A stretch of 64,000 nt of DNA from Pirellula staleyi DSM 6068 (GTDB lineage Bacteria; Planctomycetota; Planctomycetia; Pirellulales; Pirellulaceae), in NCBI RefSeq assembly GCF_000025185.1, contig NC_013720.1, positions 5,580,001 through 5,644,000 of the forward strand. The letters run 5' to 3'. This document shows positions 27,285 to 36,921 of this stretch, piece by piece (the stretch's first letter is position 1; each line of letters starts with the position of its first letter). The notes below the pieces were generated by a model. That model made no database searches, was not told the DNA's origin, and worked only from the letters and a program-made list of their open reading frames with translations. Both the position numbers and the translations under genes were made by a program.

Positions 27285-29807
27285 CTACGAATCGCTCGAG
27301 CTGTCGCACGCTGGGAACTCCATCACGATGGCCGTTCCCTTCCCAAGCCCCTCGGATTCGGCCCAAATTTTTCCCCCATGGACTTCCATCACACGCTTGG
27401 CAATGGCGAGCCCGACCCCAGTTCCTTCGACTTCGGGCGAGAGTTGCTCGAAGAGTCCAAAGATTTTTTCGAGGTAGCGCGGCTGCACTCCAATGCCATT
27501 GTCGCGCACTTCCATCACAATTGTGGGTGCTAACGATCGGCAACTAAAGGTGATGCGGGGAACCGCTGCCATTCCCGAAAATTTGATCGCGTTATCGACG
27601 AGATTTTGAAAAAGTTCGTACAAACGAACTTCGTCTCCCATCACGGTCGGGAGATGGGGATCGACAACAAATTCGACATACTTCGAGCCCAGCCGACCAG
27701 CAGCTGCCGATAAGACGCGCCGCACCACATTCCCGAGGACGATCGGGCGCAGCTCGCCGACGAAGCGCCCCACGCGCGACAGCTGCAGCAGTTCGTCGAG
27801 CAAAAGGCTCATGTGCGTCGCAGCATCTTTGATCTCGCGCAAGTCGTCGCGGGCCGCTTGCATTTGCCCCATGTCGAGGTCTTGCTCCAGCACCCCGGCA
27901 AACCCGCTGATGGTGATGAGCGGACTCTTCAAATCGTGCGAAACGGTATACGCAAATCGCTCCAGCTCCGCGTTCTTCATCTCGAGTTGGCGAATCAGGT
28001 TCTCGCGCTCTCGTTCCGCCAGCACTCGGCTGGTCACTTCTTCCACCACTGCGGTCACACCCACCACTTCGCCAGCGATTCCTAAAACGGGGCAGTAATC
28101 GACCAGCCAGTGCCGCTGCTCTTTCGCCCCCAGTCCACTGCGCGTGACCACACAGACATCGCTGACCGACTGACCGGTGGTGATCACACGCTCGAGCGGC
28201 GTCACCATTGGCCCCGCGCTTTCCCCCAGAATCTCTTCGAGCGAACGACCGATCAAACGATCAGCGCGCGAGCCAAATGCCTGAGAAAGCAGGTCATTCA
28301 TCCGCACCAAGCGTCCATGCCGATCAAAAAAGGCAAGTCCCACCGGAGCTGCCGCATAGATTCCTTCGAGCTCATCGAGTTGACGTCGCAGCAGCTGCTC
28401 GTTCCGCCGAATCTGTTCATCGCGGCGCACGCGCTCGGTGACATCCAGCACCATCGACAGATAGCCGACAAAATCGCCACTCAGCGAAAACAAAGGGGTA
28501 TGTCGCCACTCGCAAAAAACCGTGCGTCCTTCTTTCGTCAAATGCTCATCGATACCCAACGTATTGCGCACACCTGAACGAAGCTGAGCGAGCACTTGAA
28601 GTACACCATCACGCGAGCGTTCGGGCACCAACTTTCCAAACGGAAGTTCACCAACCAGCTCTTCGCTCGAGTAGCCAAAAATTGTCTCGACCGCCGGATT
28701 GGCATAAGTGATACGCATATCGGCATCGTTCATCAAACAGCCGATCGGCATCCCATCGAGAATCAGTTGCTGCGTTTCGATCAGTCGCTGCACACGCTGA
28801 CGAAAAGTAAATTGCTGCTGCTGAACTTGATGATCGAGTGTCACATCGCTCATCGTGCCGACGATGCGCCGGGGGCGCTGCTGTTCATCGTAAGCAATGC
28901 GTCCTTGCAGTCGAAGCCAACGATATTCGCCACTCTGTCGCAAACGAAACTCGAGCCCCCCAATTAGCACGCCGGCTCGTAGTTCGCTCACATACTGCTT
29001 GAGTCGCGGCAAATCTTCGGGGTGAATGTTCGACCCCATCTGCATCAGATTACCGAGCGACAGATCATCCTCGATGCCGAAAATCTCGTTGACACCTTCG
29101 GACCACGTCAGTTGCTGGGTCAACAGATCCCATTCATACGTGGCAACACGCCCCGCCTGCATCGCCATCAGCAAGTGCGACCGCTCGCTGCTCAGTTGCT
29201 GCTCGACCTTCAGTCGCTCGACCTCCGCTGACGCGCGTGACGAGAAGATCTCGAGGACTTGTCGCACCATCGAAATGTCGCCGAGCGTTTTCCGCGAGAG
29301 GACCGCCAACAAACCGAGCACCTCCTGCTTGCTGCCACGCAGCGGGATGCCGAGGTACGACTCGATTCCCATGTCGATCAGCATTTGATCGGTGGGAAAG
29401 TACCTCGTTACATTCGCTGGATAGACGCAAACATCCTGGCTCACCACGTTCTCGCAGGGAGTTCCCCCGAGATCGTACTCCACCATTTTCTCGAGTCCCT
29501 CGGGACCATGCATCGAGAGAGTGGCTACACGATCACGCCCGGGGAGAAGCACGCCGACGACGACGTAGTCCATCTTCAGCGTGAGCGCTAGGTGCGTGGT
29601 GAGTTTGTCGAAAAACTCGCGCCCCGTGGAACTGGTCATCCCGAGTGCGGCAGCAGCCAGCAGTTGCTCGGCGGTGGTGCATTGATGCGCTGCAGCTGAT
29701 GACTCAAGATCGGCAATGCGCGCTTTCAGCTGAGCAATTTCCTGGGCGGCGGATAGTGGGGAGGGATGGCTCGTCGTCATCGCATTGGTTTCTCCGCCCT
29801 CGATCAT
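27285..29807 (-). CDS. GAF-multi-PAS histidine kinase, phytochrome-like architecture
   Basis: 840 aa from ATG 29807; ATG 29780 (MTTSHP) is in frame and has GGAG upstream, so either may be used. Domains: a GAF domain at about 45-200 (MDYVVVGVLLPG, then PCENVVSQDVCVYP), three PAS/PAC domains at about 215-335, 350-470 and 480-600, and a HisKA core with H-box FAYTVSHDLKSPLITISGF at about 625. HATPase_c follows with N-box LFQNLVDNAIKF, G1 VRDNGIGV and G2 GTGVGLAIAK. It has no chromophore-binding Cys that I can assign, so light sensing is not supported. Its likely response regulator is the next gene. Confidence 0.9.
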   Translation of the reverse strand: MIEGGETNAMTTSHPSPLSAAQEIAQLKARIADLESSAAAHQCTTAEQLLAAAALGMTSSTGREFFDKLTTHLALTLKMDYVVVGVLLPGRDRVATLSMHGPEGLEKMVEYDLGGTPCENVVSQDVCVYPANVTRYFPTDQMLIDMGIESYLGIPLRGSKQEVLGLLAVLSRKTLGDISMVRQVLEIFSSRASAEVERLKVEQQLSSERSHLLMAMQAGRVATYEWDLLTQQLTWSEGVNEIFGIEDDLSLGNLMQMGSNIHPEDLPRLKQYVSELRAGVLIGGLEFRLRQSGEYRWLRLQGRIAYDEQQRPRRIVGTMSDVTLDHQVQQQQFTFRQRVQRLIETQQLILDGMPIGCLMNDADMRITYANPAVETIFGYSSEELVGELPFGKLVPERSRDGVLQVLAQLRSGVRNTLGIDEHLTKEGRTVFCEWRHTPLFSLSGDFVGYLSMVLDVTERVRRDEQIRRNEQLLRRQLDELEGIYAAAPVGLAFFDRHGRLVRMNDLLSQAFGSRADRLIGRSLEEILGESAGPMVTPLERVITTGQSVSDVCVVTRSGLGAKEQRHWLVDYCPVLGIAGEVVGVTAVVEEVTSRVLAERERENLIRQLEMKNAELERFAYTVSHDLKSPLITISGFAGVLEQDLDMGQMQAARDDLREIKDAATHMSLLLDELLQLSRVGRFVGELRPIVLGNVVRRVLSAAAGRLGSKYVEFVVDPHLPTVMGDEVRLYELFQNLVDNAIKFSGMAAVPRITFSCRSLAPTIVMEVRDNGIGVQPRYLEKIFGLFEQLSPEVEGTGVGLAIAKRVMEVHGGKIWAESEGLGKGTAIVMEFPACDSSSDS

Positions 29808-29818
29808 AAAACCGCCAC

Positions 29819-31384
29819 TTATTTTCGATTAAAAGTCTTCAGCAGCCGTCGACCTTTGTAGATGCAGTACGCCTCACGAGGCCCGATGGGACGCCGGGTC
29901 GAACGGGCGGGGAAAAACGCGTGGTCTTGAAAATCGACGACTGCCACACCTCCGAGCCCCTCAATTTTGACCGTGGCAATCAAGGCCCGTTCCCCAAAGA
30001 AATAGCCCATTTGCACGGGCTCAATATCGGTGTAGCCGGCATCGTGTAAGCGCCGCTTCAAACGCTCGACCTCTAGCTTTTCAGCTCGACTCAAACGCTC
30101 GACATCATACTGCCGAATCTCTTCGTGCTCGGCTTGAAAACCGGCAAATGCTGCGTAGATATCGTCGGGGGATAGATCCTCAAGATCCGCAGTAAACGCG
30201 TAGGTTAATGGTCCCGCGATTCCGAGATTGCTATACACACGCTCGTCCCCATCAACCGTCACGCTGTAATGAAAGCGAAACAGATAGCAGGGAACTTCGT
30301 CGTTGTAGCCGGGCCAAAACTGCGTGCGATGATCGAGCAGTTCCAGCCGCGCAGGAGGGAGACCAAACTGCGTCGGCTCGGCAAGCCAGACAGCGAGTTC
30401 TGCTTCAGCGCGCGCTGTGCCGCTCTGATGTTCCGGCTCAATTTTATCGAGTAGCCCAAGCTCTTCCGCATAAGCAATCACGCGCAGTCGAGCCACGGGT
30501 TCAGCTGCGAGTTCTGTCAGGTACTTAATCCCCTGCTCATCCCCCAGCTTGGCCAGCGCCGCAGCCGCTTCGGTTTTCAGGCGACGATGGGCCAGGTCGT
30601 GCACCTGGTAGAGTTTGGGGATCGCCGCTTCACTGCCGATTTGTGCCACCGCATCGCAGAGCGAGACGAGCAGCGCGACACTGCTGGCCACTTTGCGGCT
30701 GAGATCGATCGCACCTGTGGCGTGCTGATCGGGGCGTTCTTCGAGCATCGAGAGGCTCGCGGTCATCTCCCCCAGCAGATGAATCAGCTGCACGCCACGA
30801 TCGGCTGCAGGATGCTCGCTCACCACATTTTCGCGCGTCAGGTAGTTGGCTAAATCGAGGACTGCCGCTGCCACCGGCGCGTGCGAAAGCGCGTCGAGCA
30901 AACGGGGAAATAGCAGTTCGGGTCGAATGCTGCGCTTACGAAACAGCGGGCTCATGGCCCGCGCCAAATCGTTATCGCTGGCAGGCGGGTCGCTCACAAG
31001 CAATTCCACTGCCGACTCAATCGCGGCATCGCTGGCGGTGAGGGTGAGCGCCGCCAGAAGATCGGCTCGCGCGCTCGAACCACTCCCAAGTTGCTCGTAG
31101 AGCGACGAAATCGCAGGGACTTCGTCATCCGAGAGGGGCTCGACATTCTTCGCTGCCGTCCGCCACCGCTGAACCAGTTCGCCAGCCGCCTGTCGCAGCA
31201 GCGCATCGGCTGGCGGCGAGAGTGGCATGTCGAGGCTCGCCACTTCAAACCAGAAGAGCAGGCGCTCACTCGCCGGCGCATCGGCCAGCCAATTGCTGCG
31301 GCGCACGCGCTTTGCCAGTTCAGCCGACGACAATTGACTTGCCGTTTTGAGATCGATCACCAGTGCTTGAAGTCGCTCGTCCAT
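29819..31384 (-). CDS. HEAT-repeat-like scaffold protein
   Basis: 521 aa, no signal peptide. The N-terminal two thirds consist of repeated helical pairs with short hydrophobic motifs (for example LLAALTLTASDAAIESAVELL, DAVAQIGSEAAIPKLYQVHDLA, RRLKTEAAAALAKLGDEQGIKYL), as in HEAT/PBS-lyase repeats. The C-terminus (about 360-521) is beta-rich and aromatic (PCYLFRFHYSV, YFFGERALIATVKIEG) and ends in KGRRLLKTFNRK. Its stop is 11 bp before the kinase start, so it may be co-transcribed with the kinase gene. Function unknown; probably a protein-protein scaffold. Confidence 0.65.
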   Translation of the reverse strand: MDERLQALVIDLKTASQLSSAELAKRVRRSNWLADAPASERLLFWFEVASLDMPLSPPADALLRQAAGELVQRWRTAAKNVEPLSDDEVPAISSLYEQLGSGSSARADLLAALTLTASDAAIESAVELLVSDPPASDNDLARAMSPLFRKRSIRPELLFPRLLDALSHAPVAAAVLDLANYLTRENVVSEHPAADRGVQLIHLLGEMTASLSMLEERPDQHATGAIDLSRKVASSVALLVSLCDAVAQIGSEAAIPKLYQVHDLAHRRLKTEAAAALAKLGDEQGIKYLTELAAEPVARLRVIAYAEELGLLDKIEPEHQSGTARAEAELAVWLAEPTQFGLPPARLELLDHRTQFWPGYNDEVPCYLFRFHYSVTVDGDERVYSNLGIAGPLTYAFTADLEDLSPDDIYAAFAGFQAEHEEIRQYDVERLSRAEKLEVERLKRRLHDAGYTDIEPVQMGYFFGERALIATVKIEGLGGVAVVDFQDHAFFPARSTRRPIGPREAYCIYKGRRLLKTFNRK

Positions 31385-31513
31385 AGCCCCTTATCGTAAC
31401 GTTTTTTGGCGAAAAACGGAGGGGCAAGTAGCAGGAATGAACCAGCTGCCGCAAGAGTTCGGCAAGTTCGCTGGCGTGGAAGAAAAAGTGATCTTATCGG
31501 GCAAGAAACGAAC

Positions 31514-31556
31514 AAAGCCGCGAGGGTCAGACAAGAAGTCGACACTCGCGGCTCGG
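31514..31556 (-). terminator. Hairpin downstream of the oxidoreductase gene
   Basis: Perfect 9-bp stem AGCCGCGAG/CTCGCGGCT (31516-31524 with 31545-31553), 94 bp after the minus-strand stop at 31647. On the minus strand it is followed by TTTGTTCGTTTCTTG, a plausible T-rich tail. Confidence 0.55.
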
Positions 31557-31646
31557 AGAGGTTGAACGATCGGTTCCGGCCCAGCTGGAGTCGCCTCGCA
31601 AAAAAGCGGGACGACTGGAGTGGAGGAACCAGGAGCGGCAGATCGC

Positions 31647-33002
31647 TTAGAGCGAGTAGCCGTTCTTCATTTCTGGCTTCACGATGCTGGCAACTTCGGG
31701 AGCGTTGGTAGCGGTGAGGTTCGCCGCATCCCATTCGATCTTCTTGCCAACCACATCGCCTTGGGCCTTCTTCTTCTCGGGGTCTTGTTCGCCAGCGGCG
31801 GCCCAGACAGCGAGGTTACCCAGCAGCACGGTCTCGGTGAGAGGTGCAGCGTAGTTCGGGAAGTTCGACATGGCCGACTCGCCACCCTTGATAGCGGCAA
31901 CCCATTCTTCGAAGTGGCCAGGCGACTTCTTGTATTCCACTTCAGGCTTGGTGATACCACCGAGCATTTGCAGACCACGTTCGGCGTAATCACCAGGAGC
32001 GTAGAGAGCTCCCTTTTCGCCGATCACGAGGCAGCCGCTCGAATCGATCTTGGCACCTTGGAAGAGGGCTGGATCGGGCTTCTTACCACCGTCGTACCAC
32101 ATGAACGTGAGGGCAGCGCGGCCGTTACGTTCGGGGAACTTGTAGTCGATGACCGACCACGATGGGAAGGTTTCCATGTTGTGGCCTGAAGTGGTGGCCT
32201 GCACGCTGACAGGATCACGCAGATCGAGCGCCATGAATGGCATGTTTAGAGTATGGCAAGCCATATCTCCGAGTGCGCCGGTGCCGAAAGCCCACCAACC
32301 ACGCCACTTGAAGGGGTGATAGACAGGGTTGTAAGGACGGTTTTCGACAGGGCCGACGAATTCTGGCCAGTGCACGTGCGATGGGCATTCTGGGGTGTCG
32401 GTTGGCTTGTCGATACCTTGAGGCCACACAGGACGATTCGTCCAAACGTGAACTTCCTTGATGGTGCCGAGCACGCCGCTCTTCACCACAGCTGCTGCTT
32501 CGCGCAGCGAGTTCGAGGCGGTCCCTTGGTTACCCATTTGGGTCGCGACTTTGTTGTCCTTGGCGAGTTGGCCGAGAACGCGAGCTTCGTGCAAGCTCTT
32601 GGTGAGTGGCTTCTGGATGAAGCAGTGCTTGCCGAGTTTCATCGCGGCAGCGCCGATCACGCCGTGGCAGTGATCAGGGGTGCTGACCGTGATGGCGTCG
32701 ATGCTCTTGCCCATCTCGTCGAGCATCTTGCGGTAGTCGTTGTACTTCTTGGCATCGGTGAAGCGCGTCGCAGCTTTGGCGAGGCTTTGATCGTCGATGT
32801 CGCAGATGGCAACCATGTTGCCCGAGCGGCCTGCATCGGCCGAGTCGCTGCTACCTTTGCCATTCACACCGACCGAGGCAAAGTTGATGGTCTCGTTGGC
32901 CGAGCGGCTTTCGCGGGGCGATACGCCACCAGCCACCCAAAATCCAACACCCAGCGCAGCGGTCGTCTGCATAAAGCGACGACGATTGGTTCCACGACTC
33001 AT
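31647..33002 (-). CDS. Gfo/Idh/MocA-family oxidoreductase with twin-arginine leader
   Basis: 451 aa from ATG 33002, eight bases after GGAG. The leader NRRRFMQTTAALGVGFWVAGG has the twin-arginine pattern, so the enzyme is exported, as is common for this family in planctomycetes. The NAD(P)-binding half (about 45-170) has SVGVNGKGSSDS and VAICDID, and the family EKP triad appears as HCFIQKPLT. The C-terminal domain contains the conserved GTGALGDMACHTLNMPF and FPERNGRAALTFMWYDGG. The substrate is probably a sugar or inositol derivative. It is monocistronic. Confidence 0.88.
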   Translation of the reverse strand: MSRGTNRRRFMQTTAALGVGFWVAGGVSPRESRSANETINFASVGVNGKGSSDSADAGRSGNMVAICDIDDQSLAKAATRFTDAKKYNDYRKMLDEMGKSIDAITVSTPDHCHGVIGAAAMKLGKHCFIQKPLTKSLHEARVLGQLAKDNKVATQMGNQGTASNSLREAAAVVKSGVLGTIKEVHVWTNRPVWPQGIDKPTDTPECPSHVHWPEFVGPVENRPYNPVYHPFKWRGWWAFGTGALGDMACHTLNMPFMALDLRDPVSVQATTSGHNMETFPSWSVIDYKFPERNGRAALTFMWYDGGKKPDPALFQGAKIDSSGCLVIGEKGALYAPGDYAERGLQMLGGITKPEVEYKKSPGHFEEWVAAIKGGESAMSNFPNYAAPLTETVLLGNLAVWAAAGEQDPEKKKAQGDVVGKKIEWDAANLTATNAPEVASIVKPEMKNGYSL

Positions 33003-33493
33003 CAAGCAATCTCCTTCTGAAGTTGGTAACACCCAGCGTGTTGCTCCGCGGCTCTTCGCTGGGTGTAGTCGTCAATCAAGTTCGAGTAGACATGTAGAAT
33101 GAAGACCGGCGGACTGGCGATCAGGAAGGACCGCATCGACCGACGGCCGCATGAAGCGAGTTTGTCAGTCGTAACGAGCCTTGGGGACCAATCAACTGCC
33201 ACTTGTGCCAACGAGCATCGTAGGTCTACGCGACACTGAGATTGACGTTTGGGCGGCTAGTCCGGCCTTGTCTTCGGAAGCGTCAGAGTATCGCATACGC
33301 TGACGGTTTTCAAACGGCTCGGCAAAAAAAGCCGAAAAACCGGTACCACCCAGCCATACTGCATGGAGTTTGAGCTGAAAGAAAGAACCCCAAGCGGGTG
33401 CAGGAAACAGCAACTCGTCTGCAAGGGAACTACTGCAGTCAATTCCCTTGCCTCTCGCCCCTATCTCTCCCCCGGAGCTGCGCTCCGAGTGGT
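33003..33493. other. Intergenic region, no gene seen
   Basis: 491 bp between two minus-strand genes. Small open frames here lack ribosome sites and family features. Only weak imperfect inverted repeats (around GGTACC at 33340) were noticed. Confidence 0.5.
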
Positions 33494-33895
33494 TCAGCTT
33501 CCCGCTTCTTCCAGCACTTCTTCGGCGACATAGATCGGTAGCGGTGGATCGGTGGCCATCGCCACCGCAATGGCGTCGCTGGGGCGGGAATCGATTTCGA
33601 CGAGCTCACCATCTACCCGCACTCGCAGCTTGGCGTAGTAGATGTGTTCCTTCAGATCGCTGATCACCACGCTATCCAGGGTTCCCCCTAGTTGCTCGAT
33701 CGCATTTACCAGTAATTCGTGGGTCCGGGGGCGCGGCGAGCGCATTCGCTGAGCACCACTCTTGATGCTCTGCGCTTCGAAGATGCCGATCAGAATCGGG
33801 AACTGACGCTCGCCATCGACTTCCTTCAGATAAATCACCTGCTGCTCGTTGATCTCGCTGATAATGATCCGCGACAGCTGCATTTGCACAGGCAT
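33494..33895 (-). CDS. Bifunctional nuclease domain (DUF151) protein
   Basis: 133 aa. The whole protein is the DUF151/BFN domain: ISEINEQQVIYLKEVDGERQFPILIGIFEAQSI, then RPRTHELL and LVEIDSRPSDAIAVAMATDPPLPIYV. BFN proteins have reported nuclease activity on RNA and DNA and may act in transcription antitermination; the fold assignment is firm, the role here is not. ATG at 33895. It is 129 bp upstream of the tsaB stop and on the same strand, possibly in one transcript. Confidence 0.9.
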   Translation of the reverse strand: MPVQMQLSRIIISEINEQQVIYLKEVDGERQFPILIGIFEAQSIKSGAQRMRSPRPRTHELLVNAIEQLGGTLDSVVISDLKEHIYYAKLRVRVDGELVEIDSRPSDAIAVAMATDPPLPIYVAEEVLEEAGS

Positions 33896-34024
33896 GGTAG
33901 GAATCTCAAGAGGCCCAGGGGGAAGCGACTTTTAGTATAGCTGCTGGGAAGGAAGGGAAAGCCCAAGGGAAGTGGCAGTGCGAGAAAAACATCGCGCTGC
34001 AAGGGAAATACGGCCTGACATCCT

Positions 34025-34732
34025 TTACGAGGCTCCCCGCTTCTCCTCGGCAGCACTCAGCCGCAGATAGCGAGGAGCGAGGGCCCAAACGTCGTCGAAT
34101 GCCTCGTGCTGGGCTCGCTCCCATGCCAAACGCCCTAGCTCGAGCGCCGAGGGAGACCAGTACTGCTCCTCGACCAGCACAACATCTTCGGGAAGCTTCT
34201 TCACGATCTTCGTAAGTCCCCGCCCAGCAACCCATTGCCACTTTTCCAGCAACGCCAGCCAGACGGCTCCTGAAAGAAGATCGGTCTCTCCTAACTGCTT
34301 CCACTGCGGCAATTTGCCGCTGCTGTCGACCACGAACTTTCCCGCAAACAGGTCGCCACGCTGGGCGTCGAGCACCACGTGCAAAATGGTGGCGGGGTCG
34401 GAACTCACCGGCACACCCCGGGCAATCACTTGCAGCGTGTCGACAGCCACCACTCGCGCCCCGGTGGCCCAGGCAAACACCTTGGCAGCGGTGATTCCGA
34501 CACGCAGCCCGGTGAACGAGCCGGGACCGATCGAAACAGCCACTACGTCGATCTGGGAGGGCTCCACAGCTGCTTCGCCGAGCAGTTTGTCGATGGCGGG
34601 GTGGATGCCACGGGCACTTCGCATCGCGGAGGGAACCTCCACCAGCAACTCACTGCCCCCCGCGCTCATAGGATCGTGTAGCACAGCCACACTCGCCCCG
34701 ATATCTGAACTTTCGATGGCCAAAATTCTCAC
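34025..34732 (-). CDS. tsaB: tRNA threonylcarbamoyladenosine biosynthesis protein TsaB
   Basis: 235 aa from GTG 34732 (MRILAIESSDIGASVAVL); the upstream in-frame extension is not conserved in character. TsaB is an ASKHA-fold non-catalytic subunit that activates TsaD in the last step of t6A37 tRNA modification. Diagnostic motifs: VVAVSIGPGSFTGLRVGITAAKVFAWATGARVVAVDTLQ, then VVLDAQRGDLFAGKF. The C-terminus is about the usual length. It is divergent from the phosphoesterase pair. Confidence 0.92.
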   Translation of the reverse strand: MRILAIESSDIGASVAVLHDPMSAGGSELLVEVPSAMRSARGIHPAIDKLLGEAAVEPSQIDVVAVSIGPGSFTGLRVGITAAKVFAWATGARVVAVDTLQVIARGVPVSSDPATILHVVLDAQRGDLFAGKFVVDSSGKLPQWKQLGETDLLSGAVWLALLEKWQWVAGRGLTKIVKKLPEDVVLVEEQYWSPSALELGRLAWERAQHEAFDDVWALAPRYLRLSAAEEKRGAS

Positions 34733-34960
34733 GCGTGGTCTCTCACGATACGATGAAGTCGCTAGATGCTGCGTAGCAAGGGGCTTGTTTGTCGCTACAA
34801 TCACTACTACCCTCCCCTGCTTCGCCTTGACCAAACCTAAAGCCAGTCCTAGACTTTTTCGCGGTTTGGCGGATGTGGATCGCGGACGTACGCACCCCAC
34901 GAGCAGACACTCTTAGTTTACCAAGTCCAACCGACTTCTTATGTCTCCAAGGTGTGTGGC

Positions 34961-35713
34961 GTGAAGCGTGCCCTGATCAGCGATATCCATGCCAACTGGG
35001 AAGCACTGAAAGTGGTGCTCGATGATATCCGTGCCCACGGCATCAAAGAAATCTTTTGCCTCGGCGATATCGTCGGCTATGGCCCCAATCCATGCCAATG
35101 CCTCGACGAGATTATTGCCAAAAGCAAAATTACGATCCTGGGGAACCACGATCAAGCCACGCTGTTTGATCCCGATGGCTTCAATCCCGTTGCTCTGCGG
35201 GCGGTCTACTGGACTCGGCAGCAACTAGAAGAAGGCCCTGGCACGCCCGCCGTTCGCAACAGACGCTGGGATTTCCTGGGCGAACTTCACCGGACTCACA
35301 CCGAGGGTGACTATCTGTTCGTCCATGGCAGCCCACGCGAGCCAACGAACGAATACATCTTCCCCGAAGACATCTATAACCAGCGAAAAATGGATGCTCA
35401 GTTCGGCCGCATCCAAAAATACTGCTTCCAAGGGCACACGCATTTGCCCGGCATTTTTACGTCGGACTACCGCTTTGTTCCGCCGGAAGATTGCAACTAC
35501 ACCTACCGCTTGCCCGACGAAAAAACGCTCGTGAATGTCGGTAGTGTTGGTCAGCCTCGCGATGGCGATAACCGCGCTTGCTACACCATTTTGGAAGATG
35601 GCGTGGTGACGTTCCGACGGCTCGACTACCCGGTCGAAGAGACCCGGCGCAAGATCTACGAGATCCCCGAACTCGACAACATGCTCGGCGATCGCTTGCT
35701 GGCGGGCCGATAG
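34961..35713 (+). CDS. Metallophosphoesterase, tandem copy 1
   Basis: 250 aa from GTG 34961 ([12 protein letters not shown]), seven bases after AGGTG. A GTG at 34952 is also possible. Calcineurin-like fold with all metal motifs: D-I-H ([14 protein letters not shown]), GD ([12 protein letters not shown]), GNHD ([11 protein letters not shown]), FVHGSP and the GHTH motif ([10 protein letters not shown]). The C-terminal half has [11 protein letters not shown] as in YfcE/MJ0936-like proteins. A PPP-type or phosphodiesterase activity is expected; the substrate is unknown. The next gene is its paralogue in the same orientation. Confidence 0.88.
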   Translation: MKRALISDIHANWEALKVVLDDIRAHGIKEIFCLGDIVGYGPNPCQCLDEIIAKSKITILGNHDQATLFDPDGFNPVALRAVYWTRQQLEEGPGTPAVRNRRWDFLGELHRTHTEGDYLFVHGSPREPTNEYIFPEDIYNQRKMDAQFGRIQKYCFQGHTHLPGIFTSDYRFVPPEDCNYTYRLPDEKTLVNVGSVGQPRDGDNRACYTILEDGVVTFRRLDYPVEETRRKIYEIPELDNMLGDRLLAGR

Positions 35714-35840
35714 CATTTGCGCTGCACAGGCAACTGTGAGGGTGGCAGAACCGCAATCTCTGTGGAATAATCGCTATCCAGTCATCGCAGACGACGAATG
35801 TCGGTTCGACCTCTCCCCTTCCTCAGGCGGCAGATCACGC

Positions 35841-36590
35841 GTGAAACGAGCGATAGTTAGCGATATCCACGGCAACATCGACGCGCTGCAAGCCGTCCTG
35901 GCCGACATCCAGAGTCAAGAGTGCGACAGCATCTACTGCCTCGGCGATATCGTGGGCTATGGTCCTAATCCGCGCGAATGCGTCGATGAGGTGATGAAAT
36001 TCCAGCTCGCCATCCTCGGAAATCACGACCAGGGAGCGCTCTACGATCCTGAAGGGTTCAGCAGCGGCGCGGAACGGGCTATTTTCTGGACCCGGCAGCA
36101 ACTCGAAATGGATTGCGGCCAGCCCGACCAAACGCAGAAGCGCTGGAATTTTCTGAGCGAACTCCCCCGCACGCATCGTGAGGGACCATTCACGTTCGTG
36201 CACGGCAGTGTTCGCAACCCGCTCAACGAGTACGTCTTCCCCGAGGATGTCTACAACACGCGAAAACTCGAGCGCATCTTTGCCCTCGTCGAGCGCTACT
36301 GCTTTCAAGGGCACACGCACGTTCCAGGTGTTTTCACCGAGGATGGACGTTTTTTCCGCCCCGACGATTGCCAAATGAAGTTTCCGCTGCAGAACCAAAA
36401 ACTGATGTGCAACGTGGGGAGCGTCGGACAGCCGCGGGATGGCAACCCGAACAGCTGCTACGTCATCCTCACCGACACGCACATCGAGTTCCGGCGGGTG
36501 GCCTACCCCATCGAGAAAACAATGGCGAAGATTCACGCCGTAGCCGAACTCGACCCCTTCTTGGCCGAGCGACTCAAAGAGGGGAAATAG
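35841..36590 (+). CDS. Metallophosphoesterase, tandem copy 2
   Basis: 249 aa from GTG 35841 (MKRAIVSDIHGN), chosen because it aligns with the start of copy 1; the ATG further upstream adds 35 unrelated residues. It carries the same motifs in the same order: [68 protein letters not shown] and [12 protein letters not shown]. Copies share most of the metal-site segments and appear to derive from a local duplication, 127 bp apart. The C-terminal regions diverge somewhat, so substrates may differ. Confidence 0.88.
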   Translation: MKRAIVSDIHGNIDALQAVLADIQSQECDSIYCLGDIVGYGPNPRECVDEVMKFQLAILGNHDQGALYDPEGFSSGAERAIFWTRQQLEMDCGQPDQTQKRWNFLSELPRTHREGPFTFVHGSVRNPLNEYVFPEDVYNTRKLERIFALVERYCFQGHTHVPGVFTEDGRFFRPDDCQMKFPLQNQKLMCNVGSVGQPRDGNPNSCYVILTDTHIEFRRVAYPIEKTMAKIHAVAELDPFLAERLKEGK

Positions 36591-36921
36591 TCCCCTTACG
36601 CTCTGAACTCTCTAGCCGACCGCTAGTCCCCAACCCGGGCAGATGCGGCACTCCGCCGAGCACCTCACCAAGATAAAAACTTGGTTTTTGGCTCTATTCC
36701 GAATTCCTTCAGTGTCGTATCTTGGAAGGACCTCTCCCAAATCGGCGGATGAGCGCACTCGCTCACCGCTCCCCTCCGAGTATTGCTTCCCACCGCAAGT
36801 TCAAACTGCCTACCGGCATGTTGTCCACCACTGGCAGGCTGCATGCAGCTTGTACTTTGTCGCACTGGGCCGGGCAAACTCATGCCATCATTCTTCGATT
36901 GTATTTGGGAGTCTTTTTCGC
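36591..36921. other. Intergenic region, nothing identified
   Basis: 331 bp upstream of the DUF1559 gene. It has an in-frame extension of the downstream frame but no ribosome site or protein features before ATG 36922. Confidence 0.4.

Noticed and set aside
27285-29807. Interpretation of the GAF kinase as a true phytochrome photoreceptor
   Set aside because: No PHY domain and no assignable bilin-binding Cys were found; the phytochrome-like label only describes the kinase core and Rcp1 neighbour.
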